Positions 1 to 8,002 of a stretch of DNA of 64,000 nt are shown piece by piece; within the stretch, counting starts at the first letter, position 1, and every line of letters starts with the position of its first letter. The stretch is from the NCBI GenBank assembly GCA_045544515.1, contig JAZPZD010000021.1, positions 124,001 through 188,000 on the forward strand. The letters run 5' to 3'. The position numbers and the translations under genes are program-made. Origin of the DNA: RGIG8748 sp045544515 (lineage in GTDB: Bacteria > Bacillota > Clostridia > UMGS1810). Below the pieces are notes generated by a model, which was given only the letters and a program-made list of their open reading frames with translations, did no database searches and was not told where the DNA came from.

Positions 1-1
1 T

Positions 2-427
2 AGCTGTTCCGATATCGAGCAGATATATCTTGTAAGCGAAGACGGAAAATCCGAAAGGATAAGAAAACGCGGTACAGGCGGCGATTTCAAGTACTATCAC
101 ACAGTAAAATACCACCTTACAGATATGACCAGGGTAGAGGACGAGAGTCTCATTACCAAAGAAGAGTACGAGGCTTTGAGGCAAAAATCAGACCCCAATC
201 TTAATGTAATATACAAAACACGCTATGTTTTCCCTTTCCAAAATCATATGATAGAGATTGATGTTTTTCCATTTTGGGACAGACAGGCGTATCTGGAAAT
301 AGAACTCGAAGACGAAAAAGAGGATTATAAAATCCCCGACTTTATTGAGATGGTTTGCGATGTTACTTTGGACAAAAAGTACACCAACCATTCCCTTGCC
401 AAGACCATACCGGATCAGATTGTATGA
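2..427 (+). CDS. CYTH domain protein, C-terminal part (5' end outside window)
   Basis: The window opens inside this gene: the frame is open from base 2 to a TGA at 425-427, giving the last 141 residues. The pattern of alternating charged strands (RIRKRG, then HTVKYHLT, IEIDVFP and YLEIELEDE) is that of the CYTH fold, a beta-barrel with acidic and basic residues that binds triphosphates (adenylate cyclase class IV, thiamine triphosphatase and related enzymes). The true N-terminus is missing, so I cannot say whether a kinase-like or NTPase domain is fused upstream. The exact substrate cannot be told. It ends just before a terminator shared with the convergent radA. Confidence 0.7.
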   Translation, partial: SCSDIEQIYLVSEDGKSERIRKRGTGGDFKYYHTVKYHLTDMTRVEDESLITKEEYEALRQKSDPNLNVIYKTRYVFPFQNHMIEIDVFPFWDRQAYLEIELEDEKEDYKIPDFIEMVCDVTLDKKYTNHSLAKTIPDQIV

Positions 428-434
428 TAATCAA

Positions 435-462
435 AACGCAGAAGCTTTTAAGCCTCTGCGTT
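435..462. terminator. Bidirectional terminator between CYTH gene and radA
   Basis: Inverted repeat AACGCAGA (435-442) and TCTGCGTT (455-462) with a short loop, followed on the plus strand by TGTTTGTTATTTT. It lies between two convergent genes, 8 bases after one stop and 6 before the other, so it probably ends both transcripts. Confidence 0.75.
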
Positions 463-467
463 GTTTG

Positions 468-1826
468 TTATTTTACCGCTTTTATGGCATCTGCCACAGT
501 TTCTACGCCTATTATTTCTATACCCTTTGTTTCTTTTAGTTCTTTGGCGTTCTCTTTTGGTATAATGCATTTTTTAAATCCCAGCTTTTTGGCTTCGGAA
601 ATTCGCTTTTCGATAAAACTCACAGAACGAACCTCGCCGGTTAAACCAACCTCACCGAGAATGAGTGTTTTTGCATCTATCACGAAGTTCTTGTAGTTCG
701 ATGCCACCGCCAGCACAAGTGCCAGGTCCGATGCAGTTTCCGTAAGCTTAAGTCCGCCTACAACATTTATGTACACATCCTGACTTTGCATAGAATAACC
801 AAGCTTTTTTTCAAGTATAGCCACAAGCATAGTAGCTCTGCTGTAATCTATTCCGTTTGCGGTTCTCCTTGCTATTGCAAAGTTTGTAGGTGCAGACAGT
901 GCCTGGATTTCTGCAAGCATAGGTCTTGTGCCCTCAAGAGAGCAAACTATCGCCGACCCCGTTATATTATCCGGTCTTCCCGAAAGGAGCATTGCCGATG
1001 GATTGGGCACTTCTTTAAGTCCGGTATCTTTCATTTCAAACACGCCTATTTCATTTGTTGAGCCAAAACGGTTTTTAACTGTTCGCAGTATCCTGTAGCT
1101 CTGCTGTCTTTCACCCTCAAAGTAGAGCACGCAATCCACCATATGCTCAAGCACTCTCGGACCTGCAATGCTGCCTTCTTTGGTTACATGACCGACTATA
1201 AATATCGCAATGTTATTTTCCTTTGCAAGACGCATGAGAAAGTGTGTGGCTTCTCTCACCTGTGCTACACTTCCCGGTGCTGACGAAACATCTTCGCGGT
1301 ACATAGTCTGTATCGAGTCCACAATCATAACGGCAGGTTTTATCTCGTTTGCGTGATAGATTATGCTGTCGAGGTTAGTCTCTGCCAAAAGTTTTAGATT
1401 TTTGCCTTTTACACCGAGCCTTGTGGCACGCATTTTAATTTGTTGAGCCGATTCTTCGCCCGATACATAAAGAATGGGATATCCCTCGCCCAGACACTCG
1501 CAAATTTGCAAAAGCAGGGTAGATTTGCCTATGCCGGGGTCACCGCCAACCAGTACCAGAGAACCGCGAACCACACCGCCGCCCAGGACTCTGTCGAGCT
1601 CGTTTGTGCCGGTGGCAATTCTCTCGCCCTCGTCGTTGCCTATGTCTTTAAGTTCCTGGGGCACAGAACGAACGACGGCAGAACTCACCTTTACATCAAA
1701 TTTGCCTTGCGTCTGTTCGGCTTCTTCGATAAATGTATTCCAACTGTTGCACGACGGACACTTTCCAAGCCATTTGAGGCTGTCAAATCCGCAATTACTG
1801 CATACAAATTTTGTTTTAGTTTTCAT
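468..1826 (-). CDS. radA: DNA repair protein RadA
   Basis: RadA is a RecA-like ATPase and helicase that promotes branch migration of recombination intermediates. The 452-residue product is full length. It starts with a C4 zinc finger (Cys 9, 12, 23, 26; CSNC and CPSC), then a RecA-type core with Walker A GGDPGIGKST near residues 94-103, the RadA-specific KNRFG motif near residue 250, and a C-terminal Lon-protease-like domain containing NVVGGLKLTE. The start is preceded by an AGGAGA ribosome site. In many Firmicutes radA lies in the clpC-disA neighbourhood; here it stands alone as a minus-strand unit downstream of a lipoprotein gene. Confidence 0.97.
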   Translation of the reverse strand: MKTKTKFVCSNCGFDSLKWLGKCPSCNSWNTFIEEAEQTQGKFDVKVSSAVVRSVPQELKDIGNDEGERIATGTNELDRVLGGGVVRGSLVLVGGDPGIGKSTLLLQICECLGEGYPILYVSGEESAQQIKMRATRLGVKGKNLKLLAETNLDSIIYHANEIKPAVMIVDSIQTMYREDVSSAPGSVAQVREATHFLMRLAKENNIAIFIVGHVTKEGSIAGPRVLEHMVDCVLYFEGERQQSYRILRTVKNRFGSTNEIGVFEMKDTGLKEVPNPSAMLLSGRPDNITGSAIVCSLEGTRPMLAEIQALSAPTNFAIARRTANGIDYSRATMLVAILEKKLGYSMQSQDVYINVVGGLKLTETASDLALVLAVASNYKNFVIDAKTLILGEVGLTGEVRSVSFIEKRISEAKKLGFKKCIIPKENAKELKETKGIEIIGVETVADAIKAVK

Positions 1827-1896
1827 ATGTATCTTCTCCTATACTATAACTTTACTATAAATTATCAAAAAAGTCCAGCATATTTAAAAAATAACT

Positions 1897-1928
1897 ATGC
1901 AGACGGTCTAATTAAAGTCCGTCTGCAT
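1897..1928 (-). terminator. Terminator of the small lipoprotein gene
   Basis: Inverted repeat ATGCAGACGG (1897-1906) and CCGTCTGCAT (1919-1928). Read on the minus strand it follows the stop of the lipoprotein gene and is followed by an A/T-rich run with TTTTTT, so it fits an intrinsic terminator separating that gene from radA. Confidence 0.65.
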
Positions 1929-1935
1929 ATCTGAT

Positions 1936-2238
1936 TTATTTTGTAGCGGTATTATTGTTATTATTTGTTCCGCTTAATGTATCGTCTACGGAATCTTTTA
2001 TATCATTAACACCGTTTTTGATATCGTCTTTTGTATCTTCAACAGCATCGTCAGCTTCGTCCATAAGAGAGCCGCCTGTGTTGGTCTTATCGTTTACATT
2101 GTCTTTGTCGTCTATGGTGTCCTCGCTTTGCAGCTTGCCGTCTTCGCCGATGTTTTGTTCTCCTGCTGTGTTTCCGCAGGAACACATTGCACCCATAATA
2201 AGAAGTGCACAGAGTGTTACGCCTATTAATTTTTTCAT
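1936..2238 (-). CDS. Small Asp-rich lipoprotein of unknown function
   Basis: I do not recognise the family. The 100-residue product starts MKKLIG, has a hydrophobic signal segment (LCALLIMGAM) and a lipobox-like cysteine region (Cys19/Cys21, MCSCGN), so it is probably a lipid-anchored protein on the outer face of the membrane. The mature part is low complexity, rich in Asp, Asn, Lys and Thr (repeats of DDIKNGVNDIKDSVDD type), suggesting an extended or helical acidic tail. The chosen ATG at 2238 is preceded by GGAAAGGATT on the minus strand; an upstream in-frame ATG at 2334 would add a second hydrophobic stretch without a clear ribosome site. It ends just before a stem-loop. Confidence 0.6.
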   Translation of the reverse strand: MKKLIGVTLCALLIMGAMCSCGNTAGEQNIGEDGKLQSEDTIDDKDNVNDKTNTGGSLMDEADDAVEDTKDDIKNGVNDIKDSVDDTLSGTNNNNNTATK

Positions 2239-2313
2239 TTTCAAAATCCTTTCCACTGTTAAATTTTTGTGCAGTAGTATTATTTGATTTAATATGCAAA
2301 ATATACATATTAA

Positions 2314-2366
2314 CGCAAAAATCCCAAAACGCAAGACAAATATGTCCTATGTTTTGAGATTTTGCG
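2314..2366 (-). terminator. Long imperfect hairpin after the SASP gene
   Basis: On the minus strand CGCAAAATC-T-CAAAAC (2366-2351) pairs with GTTTTG-G-GATTTTTGCG (2330-2314) around a loop that can itself pair slightly. It starts 27 bases after the SASP stop. No long U-tract follows, so it may protect the spore transcript or end it. Confidence 0.45.
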
Positions 2367-2393
2367 ATTAGTTACTTTAATTTAGAAAAATTC

Positions 2394-2582
2394 TTACTTT
2401 ATAGAATTTTCGTAGGATTCAATCATCTTCTTAACCATCTGACCGCCGATAGAACCAGCCTGTCTGGATGTTAAATCACCGTTGTAACCGTTCTTTAAGT
2501 TTACACCAACTTCGGATGCAGCTTCCATTTTAAATCTTTCCATTGCATCTTTAGCTTCGGGAACTACGTGTTTGCTTGACAT
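2394..2582 (-). CDS. Alpha/beta-type small acid-soluble spore protein
   Basis: This 62-residue protein coats DNA in the dormant spore core and protects it from UV and heat. It matches the family along its length: a Gpr cleavage region (ASEVGV, residues about 21-26), then the signature NGDLTSRQAGSIGGQMVKKM that lies in the DNA-contact part. The start at 2582 (MSSKHVV) has an excellent GGAGGTGAT ribosome site on the minus strand; a longer frame to 2624 would put that site inside the gene. Such genes are made in the forespore under SigG; I could not find a convincing SigG promoter by eye. Its degrading protease, gpr, is about 4.5 kb away. Confidence 0.95.
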   Translation of the reverse strand: MSSKHVVPEAKDAMERFKMEAASEVGVNLKNGYNGDLTSRQAGSIGGQMVKKMIESYENSIK

Positions 2583-2688
2583 AATATCACCTCCATTTGT
2601 TTTGTCGGTTCTAATTTGCGTCAAAATAGAGGTTTCTAAACAGGTAATTTTTTGTATATTTAATTATTTTTTCTGTCGAATTAAAATT

Positions 2689-3675
2689 TTACACATCATA
2701 AAATCCAAGTATCAGTATTCCTGCAAAGGCGATTGCAAGTGCAATATAGTGCTTGTATGACAGCTTTTCTTTGAGGAAAATTCTTCCCCATACGAGCGAT
2801 ACAGCACAGTATGCCGATATTATTACATATCCCGGAACATATCCCTTTACAATTACCATCATATAGAATACCTGTCCCACAGTTTCGCATATACCGCCTG
2901 CGAGCTTTGCAAGCTCGAATTTGCCGCTGTCTTTGGTAACCTTTTCCTTTTTGAATACAAATACATATATTGCAAAAATGATTGCTACCAAAAACCATGT
3001 AAACTCGTATGCAACATTTAGCACATCTCCTGCAAGGGTGTCTGCTGCATCAGCATCGAGACCTGACTGCAAAAGGTTAGCTACATAGCCATCGGCAATA
3101 AGAGTATCAACAAAAGTTCCGCAAGAGTCAAGTATGCAGTATAGTACGGGGAGAAGTATTGCCCAGATGCTCTTTGCATATTTTCTGTTTGCTGTGAGCT
3201 GTCTTTGATATCTTAATTCATCGTTTTCGGTACTGTCAATTATGCCTATGGAAATAATACCTGCCACAATCATCACAATACCCATAATGATGGGTGCATT
3301 CAAAAATACCGCATTGGAGTCGGATTCGGGATTGAATGTAACACCAAAAAACAGCATACACATAATCGCGGTAACTGCACCCGAGCCATTGCATATCGGT
3401 GATGATATGGAAAGCTCGATGTATCTTAATCCGATGTAGCCGACTACCATAGAAACTATGTAGAAAAACGATGCCGGAAGGTAGGTGATAATGTCCGAAA
3501 AAGTAAACGGAACACCGCGAACGGCAACCTCAAATATTGCATGAAGACCCATTACAAGACCAACCGCAATACCTACTTTGTAATGACTTAATTTATCATC
3601 TTGTCTGGAGCCGACTTTGGAAAAAATATCCGAGCCGCTCCAACATAACATTGCTATAATTGCTATAATCCACAT
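2689..3675 (-). CDS. EamA/DMT-family membrane transporter
   Basis: The 328-residue product has about ten hydrophobic segments, as in drug/metabolite transporters, starting with MWIIAIIAMLCWSGSDIFSK and ending with the typical EamA-repeat tail (VSLVWGRIFLKEKLS, then IALAIAFAGILILGFYDV). The substrate cannot be read from sequence. The ATG at 3675 is preceded by GAGGAGG. It begins 17 bases after the stop of a methionine-gamma-lyase-like gene, so the two are probably one transcript and the transporter may move a substrate or product of that enzyme (inference). Confidence 0.85.
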   Translation of the reverse strand: MWIIAIIAMLCWSGSDIFSKVGSRQDDKLSHYKVGIAVGLVMGLHAIFEVAVRGVPFTFSDIITYLPASFFYIVSMVVGYIGLRYIELSISSPICNGSGAVTAIMCMLFFGVTFNPESDSNAVFLNAPIIMGIVMIVAGIISIGIIDSTENDELRYQRQLTANRKYAKSIWAILLPVLYCILDSCGTFVDTLIADGYVANLLQSGLDADAADTLAGDVLNVAYEFTWFLVAIIFAIYVFVFKKEKVTKDSGKFELAKLAGGICETVGQVFYMMVIVKGYVPGYVIISAYCAVSLVWGRIFLKEKLSYKHYIALAIAFAGILILGFYDV

Positions 3676-3692
3676 TTTTTTGTTCCTCCTCT

Positions 3693-4976
3693 TTAGTTTT
3701 CAATGTTCACAAAACCGCCGTCTGCAAGTTTTTGCAGCGACATCATAATGCCAAGCTTGGCACTGTGCCAGGTAAGACCGCCCTGGAAAAATATCGTGTA
3801 TGGCTCTCTTATCGGCCCGTCTGCCGAAAGCTCAATGGAAGAGCCCTGAATAAAGGCACCCGCCGCCATTACTACATCGCAGTTGTATCCGGGCATAGCG
3901 TACGGCTCGGGGGTAACATAGCTGTCTACCGGTGCCGCTGCCTGTATTCCTTTTGCAAATGCAACCATTGCCTCGCCCGATTTAAGCTCTACCGCCTGAA
4001 TAATGTCGTGTCTGGATTCGGTAGAGTTGGGAACAACTTTGTAGCCCAGAGACTCATAGAGATTGGCGGCAAATACAGCACCCTTGAGTGCTCCTGCCAC
4101 AACCGACGGTGCAAGGAAAAATCCCTGATAGAGAGCTCTGTTGGTATCAAGACTTGCACCAACCTCCTGACCTAATCCGGGTGCACTAAGGCGATATGCA
4201 CATCTTTCCACACATTTTGCTGTTCCGCAGATGTATCCGCCGATTGGTGCCAGACCGCCGCCGGGATTTTTGATAAGTGAGCCTACTATCATATCTGCAC
4301 CCATATCGGATGGTTCTATGGTTTCTACAAATTCGCCGTAGCAGTTGTCTACCATACAGATTATGTCGCTTTTGATTTCTTTTACAAATTTGATAAGCTC
4401 ACCAATCTGCTTTACCGAAAAACTCGGTCTTGACTGATAGCCTTTGGAACGCTGTATTGTTACCAGCTTGGTTTTTTCATTTATCGCTTTTTTAATGTTT
4501 TCGTAGTCAAATTCGCCGTTTTCAAGCAAATCCACCTGTCTGTATGACACACCGTATTCTTTTAGAGAACATGTGGACTCTCTTATACCGATTACCTCTT
4601 CCAGGGTATCATATGGCTTTCCTACAGGGGACAAAAGCTCATCCCCGGGCAAAAGATTGGCACCAAGTGCGATGGCTAATGCGTGAGTTCCGCAGGTTAT
4701 CTGCGGGCGTACCAACGCCGCCTCGGTATTAAAGCAGTCTGCATAGACCTTTTCGAGTGTTTCCCGTCCAAGGTCGTTGTAGCCGTAACCGGTAGAGCCT
4801 GCAAAGCACTCTGCACTTACTCTGTTTTTTTGCATACTTAATGTAACTTTTGCCTGATTGTATTCGCAAACTTTGTCTATTTCATCAAATCTGTCTTTTA
4901 GTGAAGATAGTATCTTTTCGCAATACTTAAGTACATCTTCTTTAATTCCAAGTTTAAGATAAATTTCATTTGTCAT
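3693..4976 (-). CDS. Methionine gamma-lyase-like PLP enzyme (aluminium-resistance family)
   Basis: The 427-residue protein belongs to the pyridoxal-phosphate family often annotated as aluminium resistance protein or methionine gamma-lyase-related. Visible marks are AGSTGYGYND near residue 60, RPQITCGTHA near 90, the PLP-aspartate region MVDNCYGEF, and the probable Schiff-base lysine in GSLIKNPGGGLAPIGGY. It is the usual length. The true reaction of this family is poorly known; sulfur amino acid cleavage is the family-based guess. It lies between a surface protein gene (16 bases upstream) and a DMT transporter (17 bases downstream), forming a likely three-gene minus-strand operon. Confidence 0.85.
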   Translation of the reverse strand: MTNEIYLKLGIKEDVLKYCEKILSSLKDRFDEIDKVCEYNQAKVTLSMQKNRVSAECFAGSTGYGYNDLGRETLEKVYADCFNTEAALVRPQITCGTHALAIALGANLLPGDELLSPVGKPYDTLEEVIGIRESTCSLKEYGVSYRQVDLLENGEFDYENIKKAINEKTKLVTIQRSKGYQSRPSFSVKQIGELIKFVKEIKSDIICMVDNCYGEFVETIEPSDMGADMIVGSLIKNPGGGLAPIGGYICGTAKCVERCAYRLSAPGLGQEVGASLDTNRALYQGFFLAPSVVAGALKGAVFAANLYESLGYKVVPNSTESRHDIIQAVELKSGEAMVAFAKGIQAAAPVDSYVTPEPYAMPGYNCDVVMAAGAFIQGSSIELSADGPIREPYTIFFQGGLTWHSAKLGIMMSLQKLADGGFVNIEN

Positions 4977-4992
4977 TTTTTAAGCATATCCT

Positions 4993-6300
4993 TTATTTTG
5001 TAGTTATTGAAACGCGGTTGAGTTCGGGAGAGTAAACGGCATCAAAGCCAAATGCGTTGGCAAATACCGAAACAGGAACCACAGTCCTTGAGTCTTTTAC
5101 CCCTGCCGGAAAATCAATTTCTGTGTTGCCTGCAGGTTTAAACATTGTAGCTTTGCCTATTTGCATAGCGAAGAAGTCGCCGCCGTAAGCCACAAATACG
5201 GTTTTGGTGTCGTTATCCCACATTACATTTGCACCGACAGCCTCGTATACGGCTCTTATGGGTATCATAACTGTACCGTTTTCCTTGTAAGCGGTTACAT
5301 CGGGAAATGCTATGGTATTGCCGTCTGCAACAACCTGTGTTATTTCAGGAACTTGTACAGCAGGAGCTTTTTCTGCGGAAGAAAGCTTTTCAAAATTAAA
5401 CAAATTTTTTGCATAGGCTTCTATACTTTCGGAATCGCTTTTTAAAGTGATAGTTTTCATAGGAACTCTTGTAGCACATGCAAGCTGTGTTTCGGAGCAT
5501 ACGGGAGTATAGAGTGTCTCACCGGCAACAAGAACTTCGCTCTCTTTTATCATAAAGTGTTCTGTGTTTATGTCCCTTATGTCACAAAGAGCCTTGCATT
5601 TAATCTTTGCAATAGTAACATCGGTTTTACCTGCGGTATAAAGGGGAGATGCCTCATCAATCCTTACACCCGCACCGGAAAGATACGCAATTCTCAAAGT
5701 GTTTGCCACAAATCCGAAAAGAGGGTCGGAGATATACCCGAGATTGGTGTCGTCAATGGAATTTATCCAGGTTTCGTCAAAGGTTTTTTTCTGATCGATG
5801 GCAATCTTTTCGTCATCGTATACAAGTATGGACTGAACAGTTACAAGATTTTTGAAATCTGCATTTAAGATTATAGAAACTGTAAACTCATCACCCGCTT
5901 TAACTGTGTTTGCATCAGAATTCAGAGAAAAAGCATAATCAGATGTAATAGATGATATACTTGTTTTTGTTCCCTCTGTGTAGTCAAATGCACAAAGTCC
6001 GATGCTCTCCACACTGTCTGCAATCACAGCTTCGGTAGCTTTTGTGAAACCGTAAAACGAAAGCGATCCTATGTGAGTAATGCCGTTTTCCACAATGATT
6101 TTGGTAACCTCATCCTTGGCGGATGCCCAGGGAACAGAGTTTTCGGTTTTGTAGTCGGGCATTTTGCCTGTACCCGATATAGTTAGTGTGCCGTTTTCCA
6201 CTTTCCAGCTAATGTTTTCTAAAGGAGGTTCGTTTGCGTACGAAACAAGTGTACACATAAGCATACACACGATAGTCAAAATACTGATTAATCTTTTCAT
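4993..6300 (-). CDS. Secreted protein: BspA-like segment, cohesin-like domain, copper-amine-oxidase-N stalk domain
   Basis: This 435-residue protein has a clear signal peptide (MKRLISILTIVCMLMCTLVSYA). After it comes a segment like the opening of BspA leucine-rich repeat proteins (SWKVENGTLTISGTGKMPDY; ITHIGSLSFYGF), then residues about 120-270 resemble a cohesin-type beta sandwich (VKAGDEFTVSIIL; ILVYDDEKIAI), and the last 110 residues are a copper amine oxidase N-like domain (VMIPIRAVYEAVGANVMWDN; VVPVSVFANAFGFDAVY), a wall-associated module in Clostridia. No catalytic domain is seen, so it is more likely structural or binding. A TGCAC/GTGCA stem-loop sits just upstream of its AAAGGAGGA ribosome site. 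Confidence 0.75.
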   Translation of the reverse strand: MKRLISILTIVCMLMCTLVSYANEPPLENISWKVENGTLTISGTGKMPDYKTENSVPWASAKDEVTKIIVENGITHIGSLSFYGFTKATEAVIADSVESIGLCAFDYTEGTKTSISSITSDYAFSLNSDANTVKAGDEFTVSIILNADFKNLVTVQSILVYDDEKIAIDQKKTFDETWINSIDDTNLGYISDPLFGFVANTLRIAYLSGAGVRIDEASPLYTAGKTDVTIAKIKCKALCDIRDINTEHFMIKESEVLVAGETLYTPVCSETQLACATRVPMKTITLKSDSESIEAYAKNLFNFEKLSSAEKAPAVQVPEITQVVADGNTIAFPDVTAYKENGTVMIPIRAVYEAVGANVMWDNDTKTVFVAYGGDFFAMQIGKATMFKPAGNTEIDFPAGVKDSRTVVPVSVFANAFGFDAVYSPELNRVSITTK

Positions 6301-6340
6301 TAAAAATTCCTCCTTTGCACCAGGGTGCAGTAAATAATAT

Positions 6341-6365
6341 ATTAAAATGCAAAAAGCATTTTAAT
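6341..6365 (-). terminator. Terminator-like hairpin after the HD gene
   Basis: Perfect repeat ATTAAAATGC (6341-6350) and GCATTTTAAT (6356-6365) with a five-base loop, directly after the stop of the HD-domain gene on the minus strand. Followed by ATATATTATTT, so a weak terminator or processing site. Confidence 0.5.
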
Positions 6366-6366
6366 T

Positions 6367-6957
6367 TCAAGGTAAAACGGGAGTTTCTTCCATAAAGTAT
6401 GTTGCCTCCATATCTGCAGTGGCAAGGCAGAAACCGAGCGGAAATTTTTCGAATGCGTTGCCCACATTCAATTTGTCGTCACTGCCGGAAAAGCCCATAT
6501 GATATCTTATGGCAAATGCTTCCTCCCGGGTAAGACGCATATATCCGGATATTATGTACACACTCTTTTCGCCGTGACCGTAGGGAAGCTCATCATCAAA
6601 TGTAAAAGACGCAACGCTGTGCCACACACCGTGAGCATCTTTTACATTACGGGTAGATGGCTTGTAGCAGTTAATCTTGCACAAATCGTGGAGCAGTGCC
6701 ACAATAGCTATCGTTTCATCACTGGGATTAAGACCGTAGACTTCTTTTACCCTGCTTCGCTGCATATAGTCCTTAAGGCAGTGGTACACATTTACGCTGT
6801 GGTCGCAAAGACCTCCTGCGTAGGCACTGTGAAATCTTGTGCTTGCAGGTGCGGTGAAGAAGTCGCACGAGTCGCTTGTGAGATAGTTAAGCAGTTTGTC
6901 TGCTCCTTCTCTTTTTATATTGTCGGTATAAATTTTGATAAATTCTTCTTTGCTCAT
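6367..6957 (-). CDS. HD-domain phosphohydrolase-like protein
   Basis: The 196-residue protein carries an HD metal-binding fold: an upstream histidine in GGLCDHSVNVYHCL, the HD pair in VALLHDLCKINCY and a later histidine in the AFAIRYHMGF helix. These are the usual ligands of the HD superfamily, which hydrolyses nucleotides or phosphodiesters in the cytoplasm. The substrate is not evident. GGAGG lies 10 bases before the start. It is divergent from gpr. A related clostridial group is annotated simply as hydrolase. Confidence 0.8.
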   Translation of the reverse strand: MSKEEFIKIYTDNIKREGADKLLNYLTSDSCDFFTAPASTRFHSAYAGGLCDHSVNVYHCLKDYMQRSRVKEVYGLNPSDETIAIVALLHDLCKINCYKPSTRNVKDAHGVWHSVASFTFDDELPYGHGEKSVYIISGYMRLTREEAFAIRYHMGFSGSDDKLNVGNAFEKFPLGFCLATADMEATYFMEETPVLP

Positions 6958-7078
6958 AAGCTAAAGCCTCCTTGAATATTTGGGGCAAATACAAAGTTAT
7001 TATATCATATTTTTTGCATTTTTTCAACATAAAACAATTAATTAAATCAAATAATATAGACTTAAGGAGTGATAGTTA

Positions 7079-7966
7079 ATGTTTGTACCCAGAACTGATT
7101 TGGTGCTCGAAGCAGCTATGCTCAGCGTCAAAAAACCCGACGAAAAGATTGACGGAGTAGAAACGGACATATGTCAAAAAGATAATGTCAAAATCACAAG
7201 AGTAAAAATAACAAATTCAAACGGCGAAAAAAGGATAGGCAAGCCCAAGGGGAACTATATTACAATAGAGTGCAGCGACCTTCGTTATTGCGATGATGCT
7301 ACCAAAGAAATTGTAACGGATATATTTGAAGAGGAGCTAAAAAACATAATTCGCCCGTACAGACAGGGGGTGGTATTTGTTGCAGGACTTGGCAACAGGT
7401 TTATCACGCCTGATGCATTGGGTCCAAAGGTATCAGACGGCATCAACGCAAACCGTCATATTTCAGATGACGGAGTAAGACTTTGCACAGTAAGTCCGGG
7501 AGTGCTTGGTATTACGGGCATAGAAACCGGAGAAATTATTGAGGGTGTTACCGACAGAATAAAACCCGATATCATAATTGCAATAGATGCCCTTGCCGCA
7601 AGGAGTATGGAGAGGATTTGTACCACCATACAGATAGCGGATACCGGAATTACGCCCGGTGCCGGAGTGGGCAATCGCCGAAAGGAGCTTAACTTTGATA
7701 CAATGGGTGTGCCCGTAATAGCGGTGGGTGTGCCAACTGTTGTAGATGCGGCAACTGTTGCAAATGATTCGGTGGAGCACATATTAAACGAGGTTTTAAG
7801 AGATAAGATTACAGATATTTCTCTCTTTGATGATGACAACAGATACAGCCTTATCAAAAAGGTTTTGAGCCCGTACTTTGGCGAGCTGATCGTGACGCCG
7901 TCGCAGATAGATTCTGTGATATCCAATGTGGCCAAGATAATTTCCGAGGGCATAAACAGGATATAA
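7079..7966 (+). CDS. gpr: Germination protease Gpr (SASP endopeptidase)
   Basis: Gpr (peptidase family A25) is made in the forespore as a zymogen, processes itself, and degrades the small acid-soluble spore proteins at germination. The 295-residue protein begins FVPRTDLVLEAA (the propeptide region), and contains the conserved blocks VAGLGNRFITPDALGPKV, IIAIDALAARS and DTGITPGAGVGNRRKE. The ATG at 7079 has AAGGAGTGAT upstream. It precedes spoIIP by 36 bases, the same gpr-spoIIP order found in Bacillus. Its SASP substrate is encoded in this window at 2394-2582. Confidence 0.96.
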   Translation: MFVPRTDLVLEAAMLSVKKPDEKIDGVETDICQKDNVKITRVKITNSNGEKRIGKPKGNYITIECSDLRYCDDATKEIVTDIFEEELKNIIRPYRQGVVFVAGLGNRFITPDALGPKVSDGINANRHISDDGVRLCTVSPGVLGITGIETGEIIEGVTDRIKPDIIIAIDALAARSMERICTTIQIADTGITPGAGVGNRRKELNFDTMGVPVIAVGVPTVVDAATVANDSVEHILNEVLRDKITDISLFDDDNRYSLIKKVLSPYFGELIVTPSQIDSVISNVAKIISEGINRI

Positions 7967-8002
7967 ATGCCATATAAATGCAAGTAGGGAGGCGATACAC
8001 CT

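Noticed and set aside
1440..1934. Long plus-strand frames opposite radA (and similar ones opposite most genes)
   Set aside because: Codon-position mirror frames of strong genes; no ribosome site and no family features.
2583..2688. SigG promoter for the SASP gene
   Set aside because: No pair resembling the SigG hexamers with correct spacing could be seen on the minus strand; left unassigned.
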